Shown: in pieces, positions 9,731-19,434 of the stretch
Layout: each line of letters opens with the position of its first letter
Numbering within the stretch: the stretch's first letter is position 1
From: Legionella maioricensis
GTDB taxonomy: Bacteria > Pseudomonadota > Gammaproteobacteria > Legionellales > Legionellaceae
Assembly (NCBI RefSeq): GCF_023618015.1
Contig: NZ_JAJKBJ010000004.1
Span: forward strand, 1-64,000
Direction: 5' to 3'
Length of the DNA: 64,000 bases
Program-made: the position numbers and the translations under genes
Notes under the pieces: generated by a model
Told to the model about the DNA's origin: nothing
The model's database searches: none
Seen by the model: the letters and a program-made list of their open reading frames with translations, nothing else

Positions 9731-10864
9731 ATGACGGATTTAAAAAAAATCCTGGGACAACTCGTTAGTTACCCTTCTGTTACTCCTCAAGATGTCGGAT
9801 GTCAGGATTTCATGATCCAGTTTCTTAAGCGATTAGGTTTTTCCTGTCAACAAATGAATCAGGGACCTGTATCAAATTTCTTTGCCTGTTATGGAGATGT
9901 TGGTCCTTTATTAGTCTTTGCCGGCCATACTGATGTGGTGCCCATAGGAGAAATTACGAAATGGCATACTGATCCTTTTGTATTAGAGGAGAAAGAAGGA
10001 ATGCTTTATGGGCGTGGAGTCGCGGATATGAAGGGAAGCCTCGCCTGTATGTTACTTATGGCAGAACGGTTTATAAAAACTTACCCATCATTTTCGGGGC
10101 GATTAGGCTTTCTTATAACCAGCGGCGAAGAAGGCGACGATTTTGATTTTGGGACTCCTCATGTCATGGACCAACTCCATCGCCAAGGCACCGCCATTGA
10201 TTATTGCATTGTGGGTGAACCCTCAAGTACCAATGAGGTCGGTGATGTAATTAAAATCGGCAGACGTGGCTCTCTGAGCGCTAAAATCAATTTACACGGA
10301 AAACAGGGGCATGTGGCTTATCCTCATTTGGCAGATAATCCCATCCATAAAATAAGCCCCTTTTTAGCAGATTTAACTGCAATAGAATGGGATAAGGGCA
10401 ACACTTACTTTCCCCCTACTTCCATGCAAATAACCTATCTCCACTCCGGAGGATATGCCGGAAATATTATCCCTGGCGAGTTGGTTTTACATTTGAACCT
10501 AAGATATTCAACGGAGCAAACAGAAAACTCGTTAAAGGAAAGAATATTAAATCTCTTTAACCATCATCACCTTAATCCGACTATAGAGTGGCGATTAAAT
10601 GGAGAACCTTTCCTAACCGATAAAGGGTTACTCCTTGACAGTTGCAAACAAGCTATTGTGGAACAAACCGGAAGAGAGACCGAATTATCTACGAATGGGG
10701 GAACATCGGATGGCCGTTTTATCGCTCCTTATGGTGTAGAGGTAGTGGAGCTAGGTCCTGTTAATGCCAGCATTCACCAAGTTAATGAATGTGTTTCATT
10801 AAAAGATTTACATTCTTTAGAAGCTATTTATTTTTCAATTTGCGAAAAAATATTACTTGGCTAA
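9731..10864 (+). CDS. dapE: Succinyl-diaminopimelate desuccinylase
   Basis: Zinc M20-family enzyme that hydrolyses N-succinyl-LL-diaminopimelate to LL-DAP and succinate. Metal ligands are visible in FAGHTDVVP, GRGVADMKGS, TSGEEGDD and the C-terminal NASIHQVNE. 377 residues from the ATG at 9731, one base after the dapD stop codon. A longer frame starting inside dapD would add eight residues and is less likely. Confidence 0.96.
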   Translation: MTDLKKILGQLVSYPSVTPQDVGCQDFMIQFLKRLGFSCQQMNQGPVSNFFACYGDVGPLLVFAGHTDVVPIGEITKWHTDPFVLEEKEGMLYGRGVADMKGSLACMLLMAERFIKTYPSFSGRLGFLITSGEEGDDFDFGTPHVMDQLHRQGTAIDYCIVGEPSSTNEVGDVIKIGRRGSLSAKINLHGKQGHVAYPHLADNPIHKISPFLADLTAIEWDKGNTYFPPTSMQITYLHSGGYAGNIIPGELVLHLNLRYSTEQTENSLKERILNLFNHHHLNPTIEWRLNGEPFLTDKGLLLDSCKQAIVEQTGRETELSTNGGTSDGRFIAPYGVEVVELGPVNASIHQVNECVSLKDLHSLEAIYFSICEKILLG

Positions 10865-10950
10865 GAAACAATGCGAAAGAGAAAAGCCGGCTGGGTTGTA
10901 AAGTATGGGATAGTGTGAAAACGCGACTGTAACCTACTCGAGAAAGTGCG

Positions 10951-11031
10951 CGTCATCCCGAACAAAGTGAGGGGTCTCCAAAGCAAGCACAGTGCTCTTG
11001 CTAGGAGATCTCTTGCTGACGCGAGATGACG
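10951..11031. repeat. Palindromic intergenic repeat, family A
   Basis: An 81-bp element starting CGTCATCCCGAAC and ending CGAGATGACG, with outer arms that are imperfect inverted copies and an inner AGCAAG/CTTGCT stem around CACAGTGCT. It lies between convergent dapE and the symporter gene and could form a long hairpin in transcripts of either. Confidence 0.8.
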
Positions 11032-11051
11032 TGGAACTTACAAAGGGGCTA

Positions 11052-12329
11052 TTACCCTAATTCAGCTTCTAATAAAGAAGTCTTTTTGGATTTTAGTTTC
11101 ACTTCTTCTCCAGCGACGGCTTTATCATTTACAATTTTAGTAACACATGCGTCAGACCACACATTTAAAGCGGTTTCTAACATATCAATTAAGCCATAAA
11201 AAGGTAAAATAACACCCATCAGAGTAATCGGTACATTCATACTGGATAACAAGCTGACACTAAGGAAAAAACAGCCCATTGGAACACCGGCATTACCTAT
11301 AGCCGCTATAGTTGCAACAAAAACCCATAAACCCATAGTTGCAAAAGACACTGGCATACCATGATTTTGCATCAGGTAAATAACTGTTGCGAAAATAAAA
11401 GCAGCACAGCCATTCATATTAATACTGGTGCATAAAGGTAAGACAAAACGACTGATTTGCGGTTTTACCTGCAAATTATTCTCTACTGTGTTCATAGTCA
11501 CAGGCAGAGTACCTACTGAAGATTTAGAAAAAAATGCTACAGATAATGCCGGTATCATTGCCCGCATAGTCTTAAAAGGCTTAACTCCATTTATTTTTAA
11601 CCAAAGAGGCAATATGACAAAACCCTGAATCAAATTGGCCAAGACAATGATTAATAAATATTGGCCTATGCCCTTAATATCCATGCCAGAGCGCAATTGA
11701 ACTACTGTTGAGGTAATAAATCCAAATAAGCCCAAAGGAATTAAAGTGATTATCCAACGAGTCATCACTAAAAACATTCCATGTGCCCCGCGGAAAAAGC
11801 GTGTAATAGTCTCTCGTGAGTCTTCTTCAGGAATTTGGCGTACAGCAAAACCAATAACAATACTCAGCAATAACACACCCATCACTTGCTGATCGAGAAA
11901 AGGCGATAATAAATTAGTCGGTATAATATTAGTCAAGTACCCTAAATAACCTAAATTACTCATTGACTTCGAAGCATTGGCATCTAAATTTACTTGAACC
12001 GTACTGGGGTGAATCAACAGATACAGTAAACAACTAATGGTTGCAGCAACAATGGTAGTAGCAAAAGTATACTTAATAGTGCGCTGCCAAATACTTTTCA
12101 TTAACCCATCAGTTTTATAATTTGCCAGCGTGACGATTATAGATAAAGAAATAATGGGCAAACTAATACATTTAAATATCTTTATAAATAAATCTGAAAC
12201 CAGTAATCCTATAGCTTTTAAAAAAGCAATGTCCGACATCCCACTGGCAATGCCTAAACCTATCATTAAGGTATAAATCATAGGGGTACTAAAAATAAAA
12301 TTCTTCTTTTGTTGATGCGCTGCACACAT
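11052..12329 (-). CDS. Sodium/proton:dicarboxylate-type symporter (DAACS family)
   Basis: Integral inner-membrane transporter of about 425 residues with about eight or more hydrophobic segments. The serine-rich hairpin region (SVAFFSKSSVGTLPVTMNTVE), the NMNGCAAF segment and the IGNAGVPMG block match the dicarboxylate/amino-acid:cation symporter fold. The substrate is undetermined (glutamate, dicarboxylate or neutral amino acid). The start at 12329 has AAGGA eight bases upstream; the longer frame to 12401 lacks one. Confidence 0.87.
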   Translation of the reverse strand: MCAAHQQKKNFIFSTPMIYTLMIGLGIASGMSDIAFLKAIGLLVSDLFIKIFKCISLPIISLSIIVTLANYKTDGLMKSIWQRTIKYTFATTIVAATISCLLYLLIHPSTVQVNLDANASKSMSNLGYLGYLTNIIPTNLLSPFLDQQVMGVLLLSIVIGFAVRQIPEEDSRETITRFFRGAHGMFLVMTRWIITLIPLGLFGFITSTVVQLRSGMDIKGIGQYLLIIVLANLIQGFVILPLWLKINGVKPFKTMRAMIPALSVAFFSKSSVGTLPVTMNTVENNLQVKPQISRFVLPLCTSINMNGCAAFIFATVIYLMQNHGMPVSFATMGLWVFVATIAAIGNAGVPMGCFFLSVSLLSSMNVPITLMGVILPFYGLIDMLETALNVWSDACVTKIVNDKAVAGEEVKLKSKKTSLLEAELG

Positions 12330-12754
12330 GCTTAAGTCCTTAAAATGAATAAATAAAATACGAGAAAATATAAAAAAGGATGTATTTAGCAGCAACAACA
12401 ACGTGATGTTGTGGAGAAGTTAACGAAATGGCGGGTAAAATGTAGCGATTGTATTGACATAAAAACCATCACCTATGGACAAAAATTAAACATATCGGAT
12501 ATATTCTATCACATTTTGAATGTGCGTCAAGAACTTCAGAAACAAATATCGAAGCTTCATGAGAATGTATCACATTATCCTCTATATAATCACTCTTTAA
12601 GAGAGCATGAAAAGTATATGGATATGCCCCTAATTATAAACCGAGCTGTAGATTAACAAGAACAATGTAAAGTCTGGTAGCCCTCTCTTTGTATTTTCAC
12701 ATTACCAGCAGATTAATACCGGGATCATCTTTAATCTGCTGGCTTAATTCCATA
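12330..12754. other. Spacer with doubtful short ORF and inverted repeat
   Basis: Holds the leftward symporter promoter region. A rightward 81-codon frame at 12411-12656 has no clear ribosome site and no recognised domain, so I do not call it a gene. A perfect 12-bp inverted repeat, CCAGCAGATTAA (12705-12716) with its complement at 12731-12742, lies just after nagZ. Confidence 0.5.
12705..12742 (-). terminator. Hairpin downstream of nagZ
   Basis: A perfect 12-bp stem (CCAGCAGATTAA/TTAATCTGCTGG) with a 14-base loop starts 13 bp after the nagZ stop codon. No clear U-run follows on either strand, so it may be an RNA-stabilising hairpin rather than an intrinsic terminator. Confidence 0.4.
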
Positions 12755-13813
12755 TCAGGCTAATTCAATACAATTAATTTGCTGCTTTAAACGCATGATG
12801 CGTCTGTATGCATCGTCTATACGCTGTTGATCTATTTTCTTCTGAAGAACTAATTGCTCAACACAATCAATCACTTCAGGAGCAGTAATGCGGCCTAACT
12901 GATTGGCAAATATCACCATATCAGCTCCGGCATTAATAGTAAGACAAAGAGACTCTTCGAGGGAATAATGATTTGAAATGGCCTGCATTTGTAAATCATC
13001 ACTAATTATCACCCCATCATACCCCATATCTTTACGCAATATTCCCGTTAAAATTTCATGGGACAAAGTAGCAGGTAATCCTTTACTGTCCAAATGTTTA
13101 TTGATGACATGAGCAGTCATTACCATAGTGGGTTTATAAACATCTTGAAGTAGGCGCTGATAAGGGATTAACTCCTCTGGCTTAAACGTGTCAGTGACCT
13201 CTACAAAACCTTCGTGGGTATCACCAACAGCACTTCCATGCCCCGGGAAATGTTTGTAAGCACATGCAATACCATAACGGCTAAACACATCAACAAATTG
13301 ACGAGCAACACGAACAATCTGAGCAGGATCCGCTGAAAAACTTCGTTTTAATTTACCAATAATTCCCTGTTGGTTATTCAAATCCAAATCAACAACAGGA
13401 GCAAAATTCAAATTAAACCCCAAAGATTGTAAAGTGGATGCCATTTGGCTAAATTCTTCTTCTAAAGCGGAGTCAGATAAATGAGCTAATTCCACTGCCG
13501 TCAAAGTAGACATGCATCCCTCTATTTTGCTCAGTCTATCTACAGCCCCACCTTCGTAGTCAATAGCAATCAGTAACGGCAAGCCGTCATCGTTTACAGA
13601 ATAATGATTCAGTTGGTGGATCAATTGTTTGATTTGAACCTGACTCTTCAAGTTCTTGCCATACAAATCCGTATCCAGATCTTTATCAAATAATAAAACA
13701 CCACCTACCCCATCATCAGACAACCATTGCGCTATCGGGCTATGGTCGTTGATTTCGCAGCCCTGAAAGCCGATAACCAACATTTGCCCAATTTTATTTC
13801 TTAAGGTAATCAC
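12755..13813 (-). CDS. nagZ: Beta-N-acetylhexosaminidase (GH3)
   Basis: Cytoplasmic glycoside hydrolase that removes N-acetylglucosamine from anhydromuropeptides during peptidoglycan recycling. 352 residues. KHFPGHGS (187-194) followed by GDTHEGF (His200 in the catalytic loop) and the nucleophile region VIISDDLQM are the GH3/NagZ signature. The start codon is GTG with TGGAGC eight bases upstream. Confidence 0.95.
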   Translation of the reverse strand: MITLRNKIGQMLVIGFQGCEINDHSPIAQWLSDDGVGGVLLFDKDLDTDLYGKNLKSQVQIKQLIHQLNHYSVNDDGLPLLIAIDYEGGAVDRLSKIEGCMSTLTAVELAHLSDSALEEEFSQMASTLQSLGFNLNFAPVVDLDLNNQQGIIGKLKRSFSADPAQIVRVARQFVDVFSRYGIACAYKHFPGHGSAVGDTHEGFVEVTDTFKPEELIPYQRLLQDVYKPTMVMTAHVINKHLDSKGLPATLSHEILTGILRKDMGYDGVIISDDLQMQAISNHYSLEESLCLTINAGADMVIFANQLGRITAPEVIDCVEQLVLQKKIDQQRIDDAYRRIMRLKQQINCIELA

Positions 13814-13876
13814 TCGTTTGCTCCATCACAAATCATGCAAGAAATCATACACAAAGATAGAATGTAACGCCATTTG

Positions 13877-14332
13877 TTATTTAGGTTCTACGGGAGGAAT
13901 CGCGGATAAATCACATTTACAATTCCCATCAGCTTCTGGTGGAAATGGCACTTGGGCGAAATCTTTAGGATAACATATGGTGATAGTCCAAGCAGTATCA
14001 CCAGGATTAATTTCTCCAGGAAGAAACCAATTCCTCAATCCTTGATATTTTTTCCCCTCGTCACTTTTCCAAAAAACGGGGCTAAATTGTGCAATATAAA
14101 CCAGGCTTTGGGCAGGATGGCAATCAAAAGTGTCTCTAATCCAGGACTTTCCAGCGGGAACGGTAGCGGTTAATAATTTTTTTGTTGTCGCTGGATCAAT
14201 CACATCAACAGAGACGTTATATTTAGTCCAGCAACTGTCTTTAACTAAAGTGTAATAACAAGGAAAAGACCAAACTGCGCCGGAGCAACTAAGGCCCAAA
14301 GATACAATCAATGCCCGTATTACCATAGTCAA
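13877..14332 (-). CDS. Secreted hypothetical protein
   Basis: A 151-residue protein with an N-terminal signal peptide (hydrophobic residues 4-20, likely cleavage after the VWS/FPC region). The mature part has six cysteines, which suits a disulfide-bonded periplasmic protein, and a proline-rich end. I recognise no family. The gene stands alone between nagZ and a membrane-protein gene. Confidence 0.65.
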   Translation of the reverse strand: MTMVIRALIVSLGLSCSGAVWSFPCYYTLVKDSCWTKYNVSVDVIDPATTKKLLTATVPAGKSWIRDTFDCHPAQSLVYIAQFSPVFWKSDEGKKYQGLRNWFLPGEINPGDTAWTITICYPKDFAQVPFPPEADGNCKCDLSAIPPVEPK

Positions 14333-14549
14333 GCCACATTTTTGAAATGAATCAGCATACTTATTAGTATATACAATCCTAGAACAAATTGCAGAGGAGT
14401 CTTTTTTGAGTAGGAATAAGGAAAATGAATGGAATTAAAATCCACGCATTGTTAACGGCACCATGCATATTAAATACAAGCCAAAAGCGTCGAATTTCCT
14501 TTTCAACGCTTGATTAAACAAGAATCAAATACAATGTGATTGTTAGATA

Positions 14550-14987
14550 TTAAAAACAAGGAGAAAAACAACTGCTAAATTCTTCATCGTCCTCAGGTAC
14601 AGGATCAATTGCCTTCGACAATTGTTCAAGACCATAACCAATAGCTAACAAGGAGGCAGCTACCCCCCAACCAATTAATATGCCAACACCCACACCAGGA
14701 ACACCGAGTGCAAAAGATAAAGCAACTGCAATGACAGAAGTAATAGGAGAAGCAATAAGAAGCGGCACTGGATCTACGTTACCTCTGGAAAACATAGAAC
14801 CCAATACAAAACCGGTTAAAAAATGATTATGATGTCGTTCCGCAGCAGCAAGAAGCACCAAATCAACAGAAACTGTCCCTACAACGGCCATGACTACAAG
14901 TCCAGCTCCGCCTCCATACATTAAGCCTCTACCAATAATAAAGCTAAAATCAGAAATACCTTTTTGAATTGAACGCCCTATAGTCAT
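14550..14987 (-). CDS. Glycine-rich membrane protein
   Basis: 145 residues with three or four hydrophobic Gly/Ala/Val-rich segments (about 22-50, 56-70, 78-100 and 102-122) and a short acidic tail ending in a Cys-containing FSSCFSPCF. No catalytic motif. Unknown function, possibly related in style to the glycine-zipper protein at 42796-43305. Confidence 0.6.
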   Translation of the reverse strand: MTIGRSIQKGISDFSFIIGRGLMYGGGAGLVVMAVVGTVSVDLVLLAAAERHHNHFLTGFVLGSMFSRGNVDPVPLLIASPITSVIAVALSFALGVPGVGVGILIGWGVAASLLAIGYGLEQLSKAIDPVPEDDEEFSSCFSPCF

Positions 14988-15174
14988 AATAATTCTTTAT
15001 TAAAAATAAAGAACGCATCATATATCCAAAAAAGCAACAAATCAATACTTACAGATCTTTTTTTGCACTACCATAAAAAATATTTTAGCCTTAAAATTTA
15101 CCCTCTTACAACACCCCACTTATATCTGTTTCTTACTCACTTCGGTGTCTTTGCCGCGCACTAACGGAGCATTT

Positions 15175-15255
15175 CGTCATTGCGAGCCGCGGCGAAGCAT
15201 AAAGATGCTCCATTGAAAATATGAGCTTAATTGATTCACATTGTTCGTAATGGCG
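15175..15255. repeat. Palindromic intergenic repeat, family B
   Basis: An 81-bp element starting CGTCATTGCGAGCC-GGCGAAGCA and ending in the degenerate complement TTGTTCGTAATGGCG. The same type recurs intact at 43426-43505 and as a half element at 16852-16875. It sits in a 389-bp gene-free spacer upstream of the tRNA; nothing else is recognised there. Confidence 0.75.
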
Positions 15256-15376
15256 ACTGGTTTTATCTGACTCTCAAAAAAAGACATAGAAATTTGGCAC
15301 AATAGCATGATCACACTCCTTGAATTAGCGTAATGATCTTGCTTTTATTTGCGCAGAAGTATAAGCTTGGCCGGAT

Positions 15377-15464
15377 GGAGAGGTGGCCGAGTGGCTGAAG
15401 GCGCACGCCTGGAAAGTGTGTATACGGCAACGTATCGAGGGTTCGAATCCCTCTCTCTCCGCCA
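15377..15464 (+). tRNA. tRNA-Ser (anticodon GGA)
   Basis: Folds into a class II tRNA. The acceptor GGAGAGG pairs with TCTCTCC with one G-U pair. The anticodon stem CACGC/GTGTG encloses loop CTGGAAA with anticodon GGA at 15411-15413. A long variable arm and the T-loop GTTCGAATC are present, and CCA is encoded at 15462-15464. It reads UCC and UCU codons. A TATAAG at 15360-15365 could be the promoter -10. No integrase or repeated 3-prime end is seen nearby. Confidence 0.97.
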
Positions 15465-15544
15465 AATTAAAAATCCCTGCCAAGACACAATGAATTATTA
15501 AATTCGCTTGTCAGAATAAACCGACTAAATTAGGGATATGACCG

Positions 15545-16186
15545 ATGAGAATGAAATTACAATTAAGTATAATAGGAATTTTATTATCAATTAACGTATT
15601 CGCTGACGGTTATTATCCTGAACCCACCTCACAAGACCAGCCATGGTCGATTACTGCCAGTGTTGGAAAAGGCAAATATCAACATGCCTACTCTAAAGAC
15701 GGCGAAGCCGCTTTAGCCCGATTAGCACTGGGCAATGAAATGATGCTTAGTGGCGATATTGCTTTGGGCTTGGAGCTCGGAGTTCAGAATGGAAGTCGCA
15801 TTCGTCTGGAAATTCCTTATGAAACATTAGCGGTTTTAGAATGGATCCCAGTTCAGACCACGCTTGGCCCGATGCTTGATTTATTGATTACCGCTAAAAG
15901 TGACCCCTTGTGTGGAAGTTCTTTCTTTGCACAACTCAAGGGAGGAGTTGCTTATAGGAATTTGAGAGTTAAACAAAGAACAATAAAAGACTTATCTCAA
16001 TTAGCTGGAGAAATTCAGGCTGGATTTGGTTATCCAATTACGGCTCTTGCTACGCTGAATTTGTTATATCAGGGCGTGTTTAGTAATGACCCTAATTTAA
16101 AATTAAATACATATAACAAAACAGGTCATGTAACCAATATTCCAGCTTTACACGGTGTATTATTGGGTTTTTCTGTTAATCTTTAA
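15545..16186 (+). CDS. Outer-membrane beta-barrel-like protein
   Basis: 213 residues with a signal peptide (residues 1-20, cleavage near VFA-DG). The rest shows alternating polar/hydrophobic strands (WSITASVGKG, IALGLELGVQ, AQLKGGVAYRNLRV, GVLLGFSVNL) ending in a hydrophobic strand, as in small outer-membrane barrels. It contains a single cysteine. No specific function is recognised. It begins 81 bp after the tRNA. Confidence 0.7.
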   Translation: MRMKLQLSIIGILLSINVFADGYYPEPTSQDQPWSITASVGKGKYQHAYSKDGEAALARLALGNEMMLSGDIALGLELGVQNGSRIRLEIPYETLAVLEWIPVQTTLGPMLDLLITAKSDPLCGSSFFAQLKGGVAYRNLRVKQRTIKDLSQLAGEIQAGFGYPITALATLNLLYQGVFSNDPNLKLNTYNKTGHVTNIPALHGVLLGFSVNL

Positions 16187-16260
16187 AGTCCCCCCCACTT
16201 AAACTCACCTAATTGAACAAGTCTCCGTGACAAAACTCGTTCTATAAATATTTTTAGGTC

Positions 16261-16287
16261 GCTATGCGTCATAGCATAGTCTTTTTA
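16261..16287 (+). terminator. Weak hairpin after the barrel protein gene
   Basis: GCTATG-CGT-CATAGC (16261-16275) forms a 6-bp stem, and a five-T run follows six bases later. The gap between stem and T-run makes this a poor intrinsic terminator, but its position after the gene stop at 16186 fits. Confidence 0.35.
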
Positions 16288-16409
16288 TTTCCTCTCTTCT
16301 TGCTCATAAAAGACTATAATTTAAACAGCTAGATAAGTTAAATATTTATCTTCGACGTTTTACCACCGTTTCAGTCTTATCAGTATCATGAATTTAAGGG
16401 AGTATCTTT

Positions 16410-16679
16410 ATGAAAGAAAAACATTATGCCTATAAAGTAACTCTTGCCTCTTCTGGATTAGTTTGTACCCATTCTGAAATAGAAGAAGATAAGATGTTGG
16501 ATTTATTAAAAGAAATTCAAAATGATCATTCTGAAGGGATATTCTGGATTTTTAAGCAATTTGGAGATCAACCTAAAGAACAACTGTGCATTATAGATTG
16601 CCCCCACAAGAGAATTTATTACCATTATTCTGGAGAAGTAGAGGAACTTAGCGAGGCAATAGAAAAATTAAGTCATTAA
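16410..16679 (+). CDS. Small hypothetical protein
   Basis: 89 residues, soluble and mixed charge, with AAGGGAG about ten bases upstream of the ATG. The C-terminus is acidic and helical (SGEVEELSEAIEKLSH). No domain is recognised and no operon partner is present. Confidence 0.55.
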   Translation: MKEKHYAYKVTLASSGLVCTHSEIEEDKMLDLLKEIQNDHSEGIFWIFKQFGDQPKEQLCIIDCPHKRIYYHYSGEVEELSEAIEKLSH

Positions 16680-17060
16680 GTTATGGATCCCAAAGTAACT
16701 TTTTCAATCAACTTAGAAACGCCATCTAAAACATAGTGACGAGTTCTCCAAAAGGATAACGGGGCTGTAAAGCTCAGTTATCCAACATTAAATATCCTAT
16801 CGATAACATGCTGGGTTAGCAGTCCATTAGACATCTAAGGAAAAAAAATACCGTCATTGCGAGCGTAGCGAAGCAGATGAATTTTTGAAATAATTGAAGA
16901 TTTTATCCTTGATTTATATCGGCATTTCTTGAGTCAATTTTTTCAATATCAAATATATATTACCTTTTTGGCAATTATTAATACAGGAAACTATAGACAA
17001 ATGACTGTTTTTTAGTAACCATTCAGCTCAATTTTTTTCTAATAACAAAGAGGCTATAGA
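16680..17060. other. Gene-free spacer with half repeat
   Basis: AT-rich region upstream of the CAP-domain gene. It holds a half copy of palindromic repeat family B (16852-16875, CGTCATTGCGAGCGTAGCGA). I see no other gene, RNA or clear promoter. Confidence 0.5.
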
Positions 17061-17615
17061 ATGAAATTCAAATCCTTCAGAACAACAATTATAATAACAT
17101 CCCTGGTATTAAGTTTACTTCAGCTTGCTCATGCTGGAAAATCGATAAAGCAAGTAGATAGTGATACCGCAATTCAAAATGCTATTTTAGTCCATATTAA
17201 CGAATACAGACAAAAACACGGTCTATCTCCACTTAAAATGGATGATAAAATAGTTAAAGAAGCTAAAATCCACTCTCTTGATATGGCAAACCATCGCATG
17301 CCCTTTGGTCATAAATACTTTAATAGTCGTATCGATAGGTTGCATGCACAAATCAAAAACTCTAACGCAGGGGCTGAAAATGTTGCATACAACTACAAAA
17401 ATGCTCAAGATGTGGTGAATAACTGGGTACGTAGTCCGGGGCATAAAAGAAATATTGAAGGAAATTATAATCTGACAGGAATTGGTATTGCCAGGGATAA
17501 ACAAGGAAAAATCTATTTTACCCAAATTTTTCTAAGAACAGGTAGAGGTGCCTACGCTGCAAGAAGACCATCGCTCCGTATTTTTAATAACTCATTTTTT
17601 AGAAAGAGCGCTTAA
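17061..17615 (+). CDS. Secreted CAP/SCP-domain protein
   Basis: 184 residues with a signal peptide (residues 1-25, cleavage after AHA). The mature part is a CAP (SCP/TAPS) domain: AILVHINEYRQKHGLSPL, SLDMANHRMPFGHKYF, GAENVAYNYKN and VVNNWVRSPGHKRNI match the conserved CAP blocks with their histidines and glutamate. Family members are secreted and have varied roles (lipid binding, protease-like). The function here is unknown. Ribosome site AGAGGC. The gene is followed by a 372-bp spacer. Confidence 0.88.
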   Translation: MKFKSFRTTIIITSLVLSLLQLAHAGKSIKQVDSDTAIQNAILVHINEYRQKHGLSPLKMDDKIVKEAKIHSLDMANHRMPFGHKYFNSRIDRLHAQIKNSNAGAENVAYNYKNAQDVVNNWVRSPGHKRNIEGNYNLTGIGIARDKQGKIYFTQIFLRTGRGAYAARRPSLRIFNNSFFRKSA

Positions 17616-17987
17616 CTAATTAACGATATCTTTGCAAAATAGTGCTCCAGATAAGTGGAATTAGCACAGCAGGTAGCCTATCATAGAATCATAGGCGGTA
17701 AACATTGTTCAGCCAACATTCCAAACTTGGAAGCCAGATTGAGAGTGTGGTGTGCAAGCTTAGCATGGACTAAGAAGCCAAAAGCATTCCGGAGGAATCC
17801 ACTTAAAGAATTAGGACTGTACTCAATCTTGCTGTCTATATCGAATTGACAACCAGGGCGTATCTTATACGCCCTTTTTATTTTCCAAGCATCTCTATAA
17901 TTTTCAAAAAATCATATTTGGACGAGTAGCAAATTATTCTAAATTACAATAGGATAGCTTATATAAATAGGCAAAAGGATTTCCCCC
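17616..17987. other. Spacer with orphan frame before pntAA
   Basis: A rightward frame at 17655-17849 (64 codons) contains a plausible stretch, LEARLRVWCASLA, but no ribosome site, start context or family match. It may be a relic of a degraded gene. It is closed by the terminator at 17856-17879. Confidence 0.35.
17856..17879 (+). terminator. Intrinsic terminator
   Basis: GGGCGTAT-CTT-ATACGCCC (17856-17874) is a perfect 8-bp GC-capped stem with a 3-base loop, followed at once by TTTTT. A strong rho-independent terminator separating the CAP gene region from the pnt operon. Confidence 0.85.
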
Positions 17988-19121
17988 ATGATGATTGCAA
18001 CCCTCCAGGAAACTGGCCATGAAACTCGTGTAGCAATTACCCCCAATTCAGCCAAACAATATATTAAATTGGGTTTTGAAGTCGCCATAGAAAAAAACTC
18101 AGGCCTTGCTTCAGGTTTTGCTGATAAAGAATACGAGGAAGTTGGTGTTCAAGTGATAAATGGTAAAAAAACACTATTGAAACAAACCAACATTCTGCTT
18201 TGTATTAATGAACCCGCCCCCCAAGATTTAGCAGGCTTGCCCAAAGATGCCTTAATAATAGGTCATATAGATAATGAAGCTAAAAGCCCATTAATTGCAT
18301 GGTGCAAGGAACAACAAATTAATTTATTTTCCATGAATCTTATTCCCCGCATCAGCCGGGCCCAAAGTATGGATAGCTTGTCTTCTCAAGCTAATCTGGC
18401 AGGTTACAGGTCGGTTTTAGAAGCAGTCAATAAATTTCATCGGGCAATACCTATGATGATGACTGCAGCGGGTATGATTCAGCCAGCCAAAGTATTAGTG
18501 CTTGGTGCAGGCGTAGCAGGCTTGCAAGCAATTGCAACCGCTAAACGTTTAGGAGCAGTAGTATATGCATTTGATGTCAGACGAGCGGCAAAAGAACAAG
18601 TAGAAAGTTTAGGAGCTGAATTTATAGAGGTCAGTCAGGAACAAGACAGTGAAACTAAAGGAGGCTACGCGGCGGAAACCAGTGAGGAATATAAAAAACT
18701 ACAGGCTGAATTGATAGATCAATATGCCAAGTTAGCGGATATAGTGATTTCCACAGCATTAATCCCGGGTCGAAAAGCTCCCATATTACTTCACAAGAAC
18801 ACAGTAAATCAGATGAAACCCGGATCAGTGATAGTCGATTTAGCTACTTCACGAGGGGGAAACTGCGATCTCAGCGTTCTTGACGAAACCATTAAACATG
18901 GCGAGATAACCATAATAGGACTAAGTAATATAGCCGGTCTGATTCCCGCTACCGCAAGCGATCTCTACGCCAATAATCTGGTTCATCTGATTAATCTATT
19001 AGCTGCCCAGCCTCCTGAAATCAAATTTAATCCAGATGATGAAATCATTCAGCAGGCCCTTCTGTGTCACGAAGGTCATTATTTACCTTTTCAAGCGGCA
19101 AAGGAGTCAAAAAATGCATGA
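17988..19121 (+). CDS. pntAA: NAD(P) transhydrogenase subunit alpha, part 1
   Basis: Domain I (NAD(H)-binding) of the proton-translocating transhydrogenase. 377 residues. [21 protein letters not shown] is the Rossmann dinucleotide motif, followed by VYAFDVR. It lacks the membrane part that E. coli PntA carries; that part is encoded by the next gene, the three-subunit arrangement common outside enterics. Ribosome site AAAAGGA. Its end overlaps pntAB by eight bases. Confidence 0.95.
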   Translation: MMIATLQETGHETRVAITPNSAKQYIKLGFEVAIEKNSGLASGFADKEYEEVGVQVINGKKTLLKQTNILLCINEPAPQDLAGLPKDALIIGHIDNEAKSPLIAWCKEQQINLFSMNLIPRISRAQSMDSLSSQANLAGYRSVLEAVNKFHRAIPMMMTAAGMIQPAKVLVLGAGVAGLQAIATAKRLGAVVYAFDVRRAAKEQVESLGAEFIEVSQEQDSETKGGYAAETSEEYKKLQAELIDQYAKLADIVISTALIPGRKAPILLHKNTVNQMKPGSVIVDLATSRGGNCDLSVLDETIKHGEITIIGLSNIAGLIPATASDLYANNLVHLINLLAAQPPEIKFNPDDEIIQQALLCHEGHYLPFQAAKESKNA

Positions 19122-19410
19122 AATTAATACCTTGGGCAACCCCTATATCACCATTCTAACCATTTTTGTATTGGCATGTTTTGTAGGATATTACGTGGTA
19201 TGGAAGGTCACACCTGCTCTTCATACACCGTTAATGTCTGTAACCAATGCCATATCCAGTATTATTGTTTTGGGTGCTCTTATTGCTGCTGGTAATGAAT
19301 TGCTGGGGACTATCACCTGGCTGGGAGGTTTAGCAATATTCATTACTTCTATTAACATTTTTGGTGGGTTTGTTGTAACGCAACGCATGCTTCGCATGTA
19401 TAAAAAATAA
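19114..19410 (+). CDS. pntAB: NAD(P) transhydrogenase subunit alpha, part 2
   Basis: A membrane subunit of about 98 residues with three transmembrane helices (about 12-30, 40-62 and 66-86) forming part of the proton channel (domain II). The start at 19114 is set by AAGGAG at 19101-19106 inside the end of pntAA; a longer frame from 19036 has no support. The short overlap indicates coupled translation. Confidence 0.92.
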   Translation: MHEINTLGNPYITILTIFVLACFVGYYVVWKVTPALHTPLMSVTNAISSIIVLGALIAAGNELLGTITWLGGLAIFITSINIFGGFVVTQRMLRMYKK

Positions 19411-19434
19411 ATGTTTTAAAGGATGGACCCCGTT

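Noticed and set aside
12411..12656. 81-codon rightward frame near the symporter
   Set aside because: No ribosome site, no recognised motif, and it overlaps the promoter area of the symporter gene.
14425..14517. 30-codon frame with AAGGAA upstream
   Set aside because: Too short, with no leader or signal motif to support it, unlike the double-glycine peptide.
15377..15464. tRNA-Ser as an integration site
   Set aside because: No integrase gene and no repeat of the tRNA 3-prime end were seen in the following sequence.
17655..17849. 64-codon frame before the pnt terminator
   Set aside because: Looks vaguely protein-like, but no start signal and no family match; noted only as a possible relic.
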